A program made the position numbers and the translations under genes. The notes below the pieces were generated by a model. That model had not been told where the DNA came from, did not search any database, and worked only from the letters and a program-made list of their open reading frames with translations. From Flavivirga jejuensis (GTDB lineage: Bacteria > Bacteroidota > Bacteroidia > Flavobacteriales > Flavobacteriaceae): a DNA stretch of 64,000 nt. The stretch spans positions 124,001 through 188,000 of the forward strand of contig NZ_JAUOEL010000003.1 in assembly GCF_030540765.1 (NCBI RefSeq). The letters are read 5' to 3'. Within the stretch, counting starts at the first letter, position 1; every line of letters begins with the position of its first letter. Positions 8,334-16,731 of this stretch are shown piece after piece.

Positions 8334-10361
8334 TTAATATTCAATAATCTCAAACTCACTACGTCTATTTAATTGGTGCTCTTCATCCGTACAGTCTAAC
8401 ATAGGGCAAGGTACAATGGGTTCTAGCTCTCCAAAACCTTGAAATTTCATTCTGCGTGCATTTATATAGACTTCCAAAGCTAAATAATTTCGGGTTGATT
8501 CTGCACGTCTTTCAGATAAAATTTGGTTATAGCGCACGGTTCCTCTACTATCTGTATGCGAACTTATTTTTAAATGAATATTAGGATAACGTTCTAATTT
8601 AGCTGCCAATTCATCTAATATTATTTTTGAATCGCTCCTAATATTCCACATATCAAAATTAAAATAAATTGGTTCTAATTGAAAAAATAATTTCCCATCT
8701 TTTTCAATTACTGGTGGTCCTTCAACATCAGTTAACAATTCAAACCGTTTGGGGTCATCTTCTTTTAACTTTTTATCAATCTTCTTCTCTGCAATTATAA
8801 CTTCTACGGGATCCACTGGCGGTGGCGGTGGAAGTTTCTTTAAATACAACACATGCCTTTGGTCTTGGTCCTCAAGAACCTTTACTTTTAATGTATTTGG
8901 CAAATAGGCTTCATTATTACCAGAAAACTCATAATTATCTGGTAATAAATTAATATTAAAAAAAGCTAAAGAATCTAATGTATTGGTGTATTTTTCGACA
9001 CCTTTTTTGTCTTTTAATACCACTATTGTATTGGGAATGTATTCTTTTGTTTCGGCATCTCTTACTTCAAACCTATTAATATATTCTCTTAAGAAAATTT
9101 CTCCCGTTTGTTTAAACTTGAAAATTTCATCATTATTTTTTTTCCTATTTGAAGAAAAGAACCCTTCTTCAACATTGTGATAATTCAAGTTAAAATCGTC
9201 GTATCTTGAGTTTATAGGCGCTCCTAAGTTTACAGGAGTTGTAAACTCATCTTTAATTTGTTCTGAAACAAAAATATCTAACATCCCTAAGCCTAAATGA
9301 CCATTTGATGCAAAAAACAAATCCCCTTCTTGTGATATAAATGGAAAATGCTCTCTATTTGCTGTATTAATGGTTTCCCCTAAATTAACGGGATCGCCAG
9401 TAGTTCCATCTACTTCAATACGCACATAATACAAATCGAAGTTACCATAGCCTCCTTCCATATCTGATGAAAAATAGAGTTTTTTCCCATCTGGACTCAA
9501 TGCCGGGTGTTGATAAGAAAATCCGTTTTTATTGAATTCTAATTTTTCTAGCTCGTTCCATTTGCCATCTACTCGAGTCGTTTTATATAAATGGATGTTG
9601 TTAGTAGATTGCTCGTTAAACTCCTTCTTGCCGTCTGTATAATTACTTCTAGAAATATACAGTGTATTGCCATCATTAGTAAAACAGAAATTACCTTCAT
9701 GTAATTTGGAATTTATGGTTTTTGTAAGCGGCTTAATAGCTCCAAGTGTATCATTATCCCCATCAACTTTCACTGCGTAGATGTCAAGAAAAGATTGATG
9801 TGTCCATTTATATTTTTTCTTTAAAAAACCTTTATTATCCCTATCGGAAGTAAAATAAACGCTATCATTAAATTTTACAGCTCCAAAATCGGATGCTTCC
9901 GAATTAAACTGAGCCTTTTTGATCTTGTAATCTGGATTTTTTAATTTAAAGGCTTCTATAATTTCAATAGATTCCGATTTATCTAAAGTATCCGATATGT
10001 TTTCTTTATACAGCTTAAAATAATCCAAACCTGTTTCATAATCTCCTAAAGCCGATAATACTTGATATAATTTAAAGTTATAATGGTTATCATACGTCTT
10101 ATCTTTTTCTCCATACCTTCCTTTTACCAGTAGTTTTAAATATCTTGATGCCAGACGGTATTCAAATGTATTATAATAGCAAACTGCTATATTTTCTATA
10201 GCTTTTTTATGGCGTTCTTTCTTAATTTCTTCCTCATAATACTTAGCGGCATTTATATAATCTCCTTTTTCAAAAAACCGGTCTGCTCTTGTTTTTCTTT
10301 GCGAAAATGACATTTGCGCTACTAATAAAGCTATAACAATGAACGTGATTTTTTTTATCAT
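8334..10361 (-). CDS. OmpA-family protein with TPR and PD40 beta-propeller repeats
   Basis: Envelope protein with a signal peptide ('VIALLVAQMSFSQ'). Residues about 25-140 look like TPRs, about 150-420 carry WD40-like PD40 repeats ('LSPDGKKLYFSSD', 'FISQEGDLFFASNG'), about 430-510 form a carboxypeptidase-regulatory-like strand domain, and about 560-675 form a C-terminal OmpA peptidoglycan-binding domain ('YFNFDMWNIR', 'SSHTDSRGTVRYNQILSERRA'). It resembles the PorE/SprE-like envelope proteins that accompany PorP/SprF barrels. It starts 2 bp after the upstream PorP/SprF gene, so it is co-translated or tightly co-transcribed. A role in anchoring a surface protein complex to peptidoglycan is inference. 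Confidence 0.88.
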   Translation of the reverse strand: MIKKITFIVIALLVAQMSFSQRKTRADRFFEKGDYINAAKYYEEEIKKERHKKAIENIAVCYYNTFEYRLASRYLKLLVKGRYGEKDKTYDNHYNFKLYQVLSALGDYETGLDYFKLYKENISDTLDKSESIEIIEAFKLKNPDYKIKKAQFNSEASDFGAVKFNDSVYFTSDRDNKGFLKKKYKWTHQSFLDIYAVKVDGDNDTLGAIKPLTKTINSKLHEGNFCFTNDGNTLYISRSNYTDGKKEFNEQSTNNIHLYKTTRVDGKWNELEKLEFNKNGFSYQHPALSPDGKKLYFSSDMEGGYGNFDLYYVRIEVDGTTGDPVNLGETINTANREHFPFISQEGDLFFASNGHLGLGMLDIFVSEQIKDEFTTPVNLGAPINSRYDDFNLNYHNVEEGFFSSNRKKNNDEIFKFKQTGEIFLREYINRFEVRDAETKEYIPNTIVVLKDKKGVEKYTNTLDSLAFFNINLLPDNYEFSGNNEAYLPNTLKVKVLEDQDQRHVLYLKKLPPPPPVDPVEVIIAEKKIDKKLKEDDPKRFELLTDVEGPPVIEKDGKLFFQLEPIYFNFDMWNIRSDSKIILDELAAKLERYPNIHLKISSHTDSRGTVRYNQILSERRAESTRNYLALEVYINARRMKFQGFGELEPIVPCPMLDCTDEEHQLNRRSEFEIIEY

Positions 10362-10363
10362 AA

Positions 10364-11284
10364 TTAATAGAATCTTGGAGATGAATACTTTTTACTTAAA
10401 CCTAATACATCAAATCTATAGAGTAATATAAATTCATGACTTCCATTATTATAAGTATTTAATTTATTCGTGTTAAAATCGTAAGCATATCCAACTTTTA
10501 AATTTGGTGTAATATTAATTCCTGCTAATCCGGCAACGGCATCTTGGTATCTATAGGATATGCCTAATTCAAATGTATTTTGATAAAGTACATTTGTAGA
10601 TATATCGAATGATAAAGGCGACCCTGTAACATATTTAACAACTGCTGATGGTTTTAATTTGAATTCACTATTAATATCAAACACATAACCTCCAATTAAA
10701 AAGGCATGGGGTTTATCTTTATATACGACATCGCTATTAACATCTAAATCGCTGGGAATAAGATTGGGTGACGATAATCCGACATAATAATTTTTGTGGA
10801 ACAAAAAGACTCCTGCACCTATATTAATCACTGTTTTATTTGTATTCTGAAACAAAGGATCTCCACCTACATTACTTCCTAATGCACTAAAATTTATATG
10901 ATCAAATCCCATTTTAATTCCAAAGGACAGATTCAAATCTTTCTGAAGGTTAATTTTATATGCTGCGTTAACATTAAATACATTTTCGCTAAGGTTTACA
11001 TTACCTCCAACATTATCATTTAAATAGTTTACACTTAATTCTACCTTTTCGCTTAAAGGAATATTAGCAAATGCATTCGCTGTTTTTGGTGCGCCTTCTA
11101 TACCAACCCATTGTGTACGATACAAACTACCTACTTGCACAATACTTGGTTCGTTTATCATATAGCCAGGATTCACCAAACTCATGTTATACATATATTG
11201 GGTGTACTGAGGTTCTTGTTGCGCAAATACAGATAAACCACATATTATGAATACTATAAATATTTTAATTTTCATTCTATACAT
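10364..11284 (-). CDS. PorP/SprF-family type IX secretion membrane protein
   Basis: Outer-membrane barrel of the PorP/SprF family (306 aa). After a signal peptide comes the diagnostic 'QYTQYMYNMSLVNPGYM', then alternating amphipathic strands and a C-terminal barrel end. In flavobacteria such proteins are paired with large T9SS cargo proteins carrying a gliding-motility (type B) C-terminal domain and tether them at the surface; exactly such a cargo gene ends 6 bp upstream. The second ATG (residue 4) may be the true start. The genome will have many paralogues, so a specific name is not justified. Confidence 0.88.
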   Translation of the reverse strand: MYRMKIKIFIVFIICGLSVFAQQEPQYTQYMYNMSLVNPGYMINEPSIVQVGSLYRTQWVGIEGAPKTANAFANIPLSEKVELSVNYLNDNVGGNVNLSENVFNVNAAYKINLQKDLNLSFGIKMGFDHINFSALGSNVGGDPLFQNTNKTVINIGAGVFLFHKNYYVGLSSPNLIPSDLDVNSDVVYKDKPHAFLIGGYVFDINSEFKLKPSAVVKYVTGSPLSFDISTNVLYQNTFELGISYRYQDAVAGLAGINITPNLKVGYAYDFNTNKLNTYNNGSHEFILLYRFDVLGLSKKYSSPRFY

Positions 11285-11290
11285 GACTTA

Positions 11291-14113
11291 TTACCTGCTT
11301 AAATAAAAATTTCCTTGTATCGGGGATGTAGCACCATCTCTTGGATCGAATATATAGAAATAAACTCCAGAAGCTAATTTATCTCCAACAGTTAAAGCCA
11401 CATTAGATTTCCCTTCAAAAAGTGGTGTATTTCGATCTCCTTTATAAACAGTAGATCCGTATCTATTGAAGATTTTCAATTCGAAATTTGGAAATACTCT
11501 TGGTAAACCACATAAATCAAACACGTCGTTTTCTCCATCTCCATTAACAGAGATTCCATCTTTAAAACAACTTTCACAACTTGGATCATCTATAGGTAAA
11601 ACGGAGGCTATTATTTGTACTCTTTCCGATTCACAATTCTCACTATCTATAGCAGCCACATAATAATCTTCTCCACTTATTAAAACGGTTCCTAATGGAA
11701 GTCGATTCGTTGAAGTAGCTGTATCATACCAATTAAAATCTATGCCATTACTTACCAGAAGGTCTGAAATTGTAGCACCCTGAATAGCACAAAATGATTG
11801 ATTAACTACCGTTGGAACATCTACTTCGGCTACTTCTATTAAAATTATAGAGGTAATTAAACCACAGGAAGTATGACCTTGAATTCCATACTCAAATCTA
11901 TATGTTCCTGCTACTAATTGAGATACATCTAACAAACTCCCTGTAAGTGCATTTGTAATATCTAAATCACGAAAAGTACCTCCCAGATCTGCTGTTGCAT
12001 CCAAATAATCGACTAAATCTATTTCCAAATCTGAACGACACACTCCGTATGGACCACTATCATTTCCAGCACTAGGGCTTTGGTGAATTACAACTGTAAC
12101 AGTTACTGAATTACCAGAGCATACAACAGTTCCTGTACTATCTCTATTATCTGGAACCGTATATATATAATCTCCAGCTACTGATGAAGCGGGATCAAAC
12201 ATCGCATTGTGATCTGTTGTACTAAATCCGCTTGGTCCAGACCAGGTTCCTGTTGTATTAGGGGCGCCTCCTAATCTATCAAATAAATTAAAAATTGGAT
12301 TTGTATTACATACATCTATTGGTGTACTAATACCTGATTGATAGGCTTCATATACTGTAAAAGACAGGTCTGCTTCGTCTTCACAATTATTCGGAGGCCC
12401 TGTTGTTGTTCTATATGTATAATTAAATGTTTGTTGATTATTTATATTTGGTAAAGTAACTGGGTTTGCAATCACATTACCTGTGTTATTATCAACCCAT
12501 TCTCCCAAAGGCCCTCTGTAAATGGGGGTCGTATTGTTTTTAGTAGTTAATAGAGTAAATAAATCTAATGGATTGGTTATTGTTATATTTGTTTCACAAA
12601 AGGATAAACCTAATGTATCTTCACCTGCATAGTTTTTAGGAAGAATTGTAAGGGTTACAAAAGCGGATTCATTACCACAACCACCTAAAACAGGGGGAGG
12701 GTTACATCTATCTGAAGCATAATCCAATGCCTCAAACGAATCTGGATTACAATTATAATTTTCATGAACCACATATTCAAAAACATATGTTCCAGGATCT
12801 GCATTTAACAAATTAATGGTTCCTGATGAAGAATAACCTACAGAAGTTTCGCATATGGAACCTGTATTGCTTGCCAGACCTAAATTTGATGGCCCAAAAA
12901 TAAAATTCCAATTTGTACAACTGTTACTATCATAAATATATTCAACACCATTAACGTCTGTTGTAAACTCTAATTCATCAAATAAATCTACTTTAACATT
13001 AGCTGCACAACGCTCAAATGGTCTGGTGCGTTGTTTAAAGGGTCTTATATGTTCATATATCTTAAAGCTAACTGTAGAAGCTGTATCTTGACAAACTCCA
13101 GAACGTTTTTTTACAGAATACGTATAATCTGCTTGCACACACCCAAACCGTTGATTTGCGCCTCCATCTATTATCTGGTCATAAATGTCTCTTATATTTA
13201 TCAATGAGTCATTTACAGAAGTTATTTGATTAAACGATAAAGGATCTAGTTCCCATTGACCTTCATAATCTTCTAATAATAGGTATTTATCATCATTTAA
13301 ATTAATATCAAGATTGTAGTTTCCATATAAAATATCTCTTTCACAAATACGCTTATTTTGAGGGTACCCAGAAAACACTTTTCTTACAACTGAAACAGTT
13401 ACAGTTGTTTCTACAGGAGCAGAAGGAGCACAAGGTGGTACAGCCATGCCTGGCACCGTATACGTAAACTCAAAAACATCTCGATCTACTAAATTTTGTC
13501 CTTTTTCATAAGGAATTGTAACTGATAAAGTTGATAAGTTTTGCCCCGTTAAGCTTATAAAATTAGGACTACTTCCGTTATACTTCCATACGCCATTACG
13601 GTGTGGATTTACAGTAGACTCTAAAGACTCAAAAAGATCAATATCTGCAATTAGAGTACATATATTCCTTGGTGTAGAACCTACATCGCAAACTTCTAAA
13701 TTTGTACCGCCAGCATTAAGTCCTTTAGCATAACCTGAAAACGCACCCAAAACTAAGTTAATAGTTACCGCTGGTACACTACCACAACTTGCATTATTTA
13801 TTGTAAACTGATAATCGGTTGCTGATATCGAGGAATTTCTTAAATTCCATAAAGACAAATCTCCTGTTGTTTCGTCAAGTGCAAAATTACCTCCTGGATC
13901 ATGCCAGAGGCCTGTTGCCAAAGAAATAGGGGTGCCTCCATGTACTGCATTAAATGCATCATATAAATTAATAATTCCATCTGGTACACCATCACCATCA
14001 CCATCAATCGTGGTCATATCGCAAATATCAATTGTTTCTATTAGATTGCACTGGGCTTGAATTTTTGGTATAGAAAAGATTATTAGGGCTAAGAGTAGTT
14101 TTTTTTTCAACAT
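11291..14113 (-). CDS. Large secreted adhesin-like protein with T9SS type B (gliding motility) sorting domain
   Basis: Secreted 940-residue surface protein. It has an N-terminal signal peptide, many Ig-like strand repeats with paired cysteines ('YTYSVKKRSGVCQD', 'FEYVVHENYNC', 'YTYRTTTGPPNNCEDE') and a C-terminal CHU_C/gliding-motility domain ('ISVNGDGENDVFDLCGL', 'KIFNRYGSTVYKG', 'LASGVYFYIF') that targets it to the type IX secretion system. It is first in the operon with the PorP/SprF barrel and the OmpA-type anchor. A -7-like TAAATTTG lies on the minus strand at 14176-14183, about 60 nt upstream, without a good -33. Likely role is adhesion or a surface fibre (inference). Confidence 0.88.
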   Translation of the reverse strand: MLKKKLLLALIIFSIPKIQAQCNLIETIDICDMTTIDGDGDGVPDGIINLYDAFNAVHGGTPISLATGLWHDPGGNFALDETTGDLSLWNLRNSSISATDYQFTINNASCGSVPAVTINLVLGAFSGYAKGLNAGGTNLEVCDVGSTPRNICTLIADIDLFESLESTVNPHRNGVWKYNGSSPNFISLTGQNLSTLSVTIPYEKGQNLVDRDVFEFTYTVPGMAVPPCAPSAPVETTVTVSVVRKVFSGYPQNKRICERDILYGNYNLDINLNDDKYLLLEDYEGQWELDPLSFNQITSVNDSLINIRDIYDQIIDGGANQRFGCVQADYTYSVKKRSGVCQDTASTVSFKIYEHIRPFKQRTRPFERCAANVKVDLFDELEFTTDVNGVEYIYDSNSCTNWNFIFGPSNLGLASNTGSICETSVGYSSSGTINLLNADPGTYVFEYVVHENYNCNPDSFEALDYASDRCNPPPVLGGCGNESAFVTLTILPKNYAGEDTLGLSFCETNITITNPLDLFTLLTTKNNTTPIYRGPLGEWVDNNTGNVIANPVTLPNINNQQTFNYTYRTTTGPPNNCEDEADLSFTVYEAYQSGISTPIDVCNTNPIFNLFDRLGGAPNTTGTWSGPSGFSTTDHNAMFDPASSVAGDYIYTVPDNRDSTGTVVCSGNSVTVTVVIHQSPSAGNDSGPYGVCRSDLEIDLVDYLDATADLGGTFRDLDITNALTGSLLDVSQLVAGTYRFEYGIQGHTSCGLITSIILIEVAEVDVPTVVNQSFCAIQGATISDLLVSNGIDFNWYDTATSTNRLPLGTVLISGEDYYVAAIDSENCESERVQIIASVLPIDDPSCESCFKDGISVNGDGENDVFDLCGLPRVFPNFELKIFNRYGSTVYKGDRNTPLFEGKSNVALTVGDKLASGVYFYIFDPRDGATSPIQGNFYLSR

Positions 14114-14470
14114 CTGTAGGTTAAAATTTACTGCAAGATAAATATTTTTAAAAGACTAATAGGTAGATAAATAACCAAATTTAGGAAAACAAATACCTTT
14201 TTAACATAAAAAACTGCCACTACACATGGCATAAGGACTCAAAAACACACTTAATAGCATGTAAACTAAATGAAACAATTAACCTAATCTCTACTTATTT
14301 TAAGTATAGGATTATTGATTAAAAAAAATCATAAAAAGTTATAACATTTATTATGTATCGACATAAAGTAGTATTAGGAAATTAGAAGTCTCTATAATTT
14401 CCCCTAATACTACCAGACTCTGATCACTAGATGGAAGCCTAATTAATGCAGCTATAGATTATAGAATAAC
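14114..14470. other. 357-bp intergenic region with a long hairpin
   Basis: No ORF. It holds the putative -7 element for the downstream cargo gene (14176-14183) and the long stem at 14368-14413. The rest is AT-rich and unremarkable. Confidence 0.55.
14368..14413. repeat. Long inverted repeat (hairpin)
   Basis: GTAGTATTAGG (14368-14378) pairs exactly with CCTAATACTAC (14403-14413); AAAT/ATTT just inside extends the stem. The loop is about 20 nt and no T-run follows on either strand, so it is not a standard intrinsic terminator. It lies 58 bp past the stop of the SDR gene and could be a transcript-end stabilising hairpin or a mobile-element remnant. Confidence 0.6.
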
Positions 14471-15154
14471 TTATGGCGTAGAATTAGAAACCTGAAGCAG
14501 TTTTCCGTTATAATACTTATGTCCGTTAAGTGCAAAATCAAAGATATACTCTGCCATTTCCAATGCTGTCGTAGGTGCTTGATACCCTGGAAAAGCCTCT
14601 TCCAACATTTCGGTTTGTACGGCTCCTAAAGCTAATACATTAAATGATAAGTCTGTTTCCTTATATTCTTCGGCAAGCAATTCGGTTAAAGTAATTACTG
14701 CTGCTTTGCTAGAACTATAAGCCGCTAAACCTGGAAACTTCATACTACCTTGTACACCTCCCATTGAGCTAATTGTTACTACATGTCCTTTTTGTTTCAT
14801 AAAAGGAATAACAATTCGAGTCATTTCTGAAACTCCAAAAACATTCGTTTTATAAACGTATTCAAAATCTTCTATGGTCGTTTCAGAAAAAGGCTTATTA
14901 AGTAAAGTTCCTGCATTATTAATTAAAACATCTACCTGGTTCCAATTAGAACTAATATAAGTTTCGACTTTCTTATAATCATTATTTTCACTTAAATCGA
15001 ATGACAATGACGCAACATTTTTTAATTGAAGGGCTTCTATTGGTTTACTATTTCTAGAAAGCGCTAAGACATTATGACCAGCTTTAGCGAATAACTGCAC
15101 CAACTCAAAACCAATACCTCTGCTTGTTCCTGTTATAATTATGTTTTTACTCAT
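14471..15154 (-). CDS. Short-chain dehydrogenase/reductase (SDR)
   Basis: Classical SDR of 227 residues: cofactor motif TGTSRGIG (8-15), 'NNAGT' near 80, catalytic Ser in 'VTISSMGG' and the YSSSK dyad (Tyr and Lys, about 146-150). It is a cytoplasmic NAD(P)-dependent oxidoreductase of unknown substrate. Its start overlaps the end of the M28 peptidase gene by 8 bp, so the two are translationally coupled. The preceding gene encodes an envelope lipoprotein, which gives little hint about substrate. Confidence 0.88.
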   Translation of the reverse strand: MSKNIIITGTSRGIGFELVQLFAKAGHNVLALSRNSKPIEALQLKNVASLSFDLSENNDYKKVETYISSNWNQVDVLINNAGTLLNKPFSETTIEDFEYVYKTNVFGVSEMTRIVIPFMKQKGHVVTISSMGGVQGSMKFPGLAAYSSSKAAVITLTELLAEEYKETDLSFNVLALGAVQTEMLEEAFPGYQAPTTALEMAEYIFDFALNGHKYYNGKLLQVSNSTP

Positions 15155-16127
15155 CGTTCATTTTTATTTCTTTAGCTCCCACATTAATCATACCTTCTAA
15201 AGCTGGAATCATTTTATTTATAAAAGATGTCATGTGTTCAAAATCCATTTTATCAGCCTCATCGTCTACATGATGATAGTAATCGAAATTGGTAAAATCG
15301 AATGTAGAAATGGCATGTGCAGGAATTTTAAAGGCTTTATAGAACGGGTAATTATCCGACCTCATAAACAACTGAAATTCTTTAGCTTTAGGGAAAAACC
15401 CAATAATTTCGCTATCACTATACTCATTAAGTTTTTTGCCCATATTAGATTTTTCGTATCCAGAAATATACGCCATGGTTTCTTCTTTAGCTCTAGGAAC
15501 TCCTATCATCTCAAAATTAATCATGGTATACAGATTAAAGGCTTCTTTTTTCAATCGTTTTGCCAAATGACCAGAACCTTTTAATCCCATTTCCTCGGCA
15601 TCATATAGTGTGAATAAAATACTCCGTTTATTTGTTTTTGATTTAGAAAAATACTTAGCCCATTCTAAAACGGCTACGGTACCAGAAGCATCATCGTTTG
15701 CTCCATTAGCTATACTGTCTCCATTTACAGCTTCTGCTGCACCTATATGGTCGTAGTGTGCGCCTAATATCACAAACTCGTTTTTTAATTTAGGATCATG
15801 TCCTTCAATATATCCTACTATATTGTACCCAACAATGTCCTTTAAATTAAAGCTATCTCTGTATGTTTTAAAATAAGGTGGGACATTATTTTTATTAAAA
15901 AAATTCTCAATAAAAACAGCCGCTTTTTCAATACCTTCACTACCTGTATTTCTTCCTTCCAGAGCATCTGAAGCTAAATACTCTAAACTCGACATCACAT
16001 CTTCTTTTAAAACCTGTATCGATACATCATTACTAGCACCACTCGTTATCTTTTCTTCCGAGGGATTTTTTTGAGAACCACAACCCAAAAACATTATGAT
16101 TATTAAAATACTTAATAGTTTTTTCAT
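15147..16127 (-). CDS. M28-family zinc aminopeptidase lipoprotein
   Basis: Exported lipoprotein ('IIIMFLGCGSQ', lipobox Cys 16) with an M28 peptidase domain. Metal ligands are visible in order: His/Asp in 'GAHYDHIG', bridging Asp in 'GANDDASG', the catalytic/ligand Glu pair in 'YDAEEMG', Asp in 'MRSDNYPF' and His in 'YYHHVDDE'. All active-site positions are kept, so it should be an active two-zinc aminopeptidase at the periplasmic or surface face. About 326 residues is typical of the compact lipoprotein form. The following SDR gene overlaps its 3' end. Confidence 0.9.
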   Translation of the reverse strand: MKKLLSILIIIMFLGCGSQKNPSEEKITSGASNDVSIQVLKEDVMSSLEYLASDALEGRNTGSEGIEKAAVFIENFFNKNNVPPYFKTYRDSFNLKDIVGYNIVGYIEGHDPKLKNEFVILGAHYDHIGAAEAVNGDSIANGANDDASGTVAVLEWAKYFSKSKTNKRSILFTLYDAEEMGLKGSGHLAKRLKKEAFNLYTMINFEMIGVPRAKEETMAYISGYEKSNMGKKLNEYSDSEIIGFFPKAKEFQLFMRSDNYPFYKAFKIPAHAISTFDFTNFDYYHHVDDEADKMDFEHMTSFINKMIPALEGMINVGAKEIKMNDE

Positions 16128-16731
16128 TCCGAATTAATTTAATGTTTAAAGATAAAAAACTACTATTATAATAATGGCATATTGAAACTATTTTATTCTA
16201 CAGCATTTATTTGAATTAAACATTTTTATTATCGTGAATTCGACGTAAATTAAAAAAGGAAAATAACATATATTATTGATAAACATAACTTTATAACATC
16301 TACAGAGCAAAGCATGAGATGCTTCATCAAAAGCTACGCTTCATACCTTCAAACAAAATATATTTTGTTTTCGATAGCTTTCGGAATGGCACCAAACTTT
16401 TGCAAGCATGAAATGAATTATCCTTTTGAGTAAAATGAGCCACTATGTCGTCCTATGTTTGTAAAAGATTAGTGTTAGAGCGAAACGAAGAATCTTAAAA
16501 ATAAAGCATTAAAATTTATAAGATTCTTCAACCCTGAAAATTATCGGAATGTTCTGAATGACTCCAACATTTTACAAACATAGGATGGCACAATTTCATT
16601 ATTTATATACAAAAATTACTCATTATCAATATTTAATATATCGAAGAACTGACGTTATTATATAATAGCTGATTACTGCTCTTATATATTGATATTTAAG
16701 AGCAGTGTTTTATAAATATTAAAGTGCATGA
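16128..16731. other. 604-bp intergenic region rich in inverted repeats
   Basis: No ORF of note. It contains the 18-bp palindrome AACAAAATATATTTTGTT (16352-16369), also found at 1463-1480, and an element with 16-bp inverted ends (16451-16585). The sequence next to the palindrome (TCGATAGCTTTCGGAATG) resembles common flavobacterial intergenic repeats. Apart from these I see nothing. Confidence 0.6.
16451..16585. repeat. MITE-like element with 16-bp perfect inverted ends
   Basis: TCCTATGTTTGTAAAA (16451-16466) and TTTTACAAACATAGGA (16570-16585) are exact inverted repeats enclosing 103 bp. A second nested pair, AAGAATCTTA (16488-16497) and TAAGATTCTT (16519-16528), lies inside. There is no coding potential. 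The nested, fully palindromic layout resembles the element at 1419-1625, although the ends differ. Confidence 0.6.
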
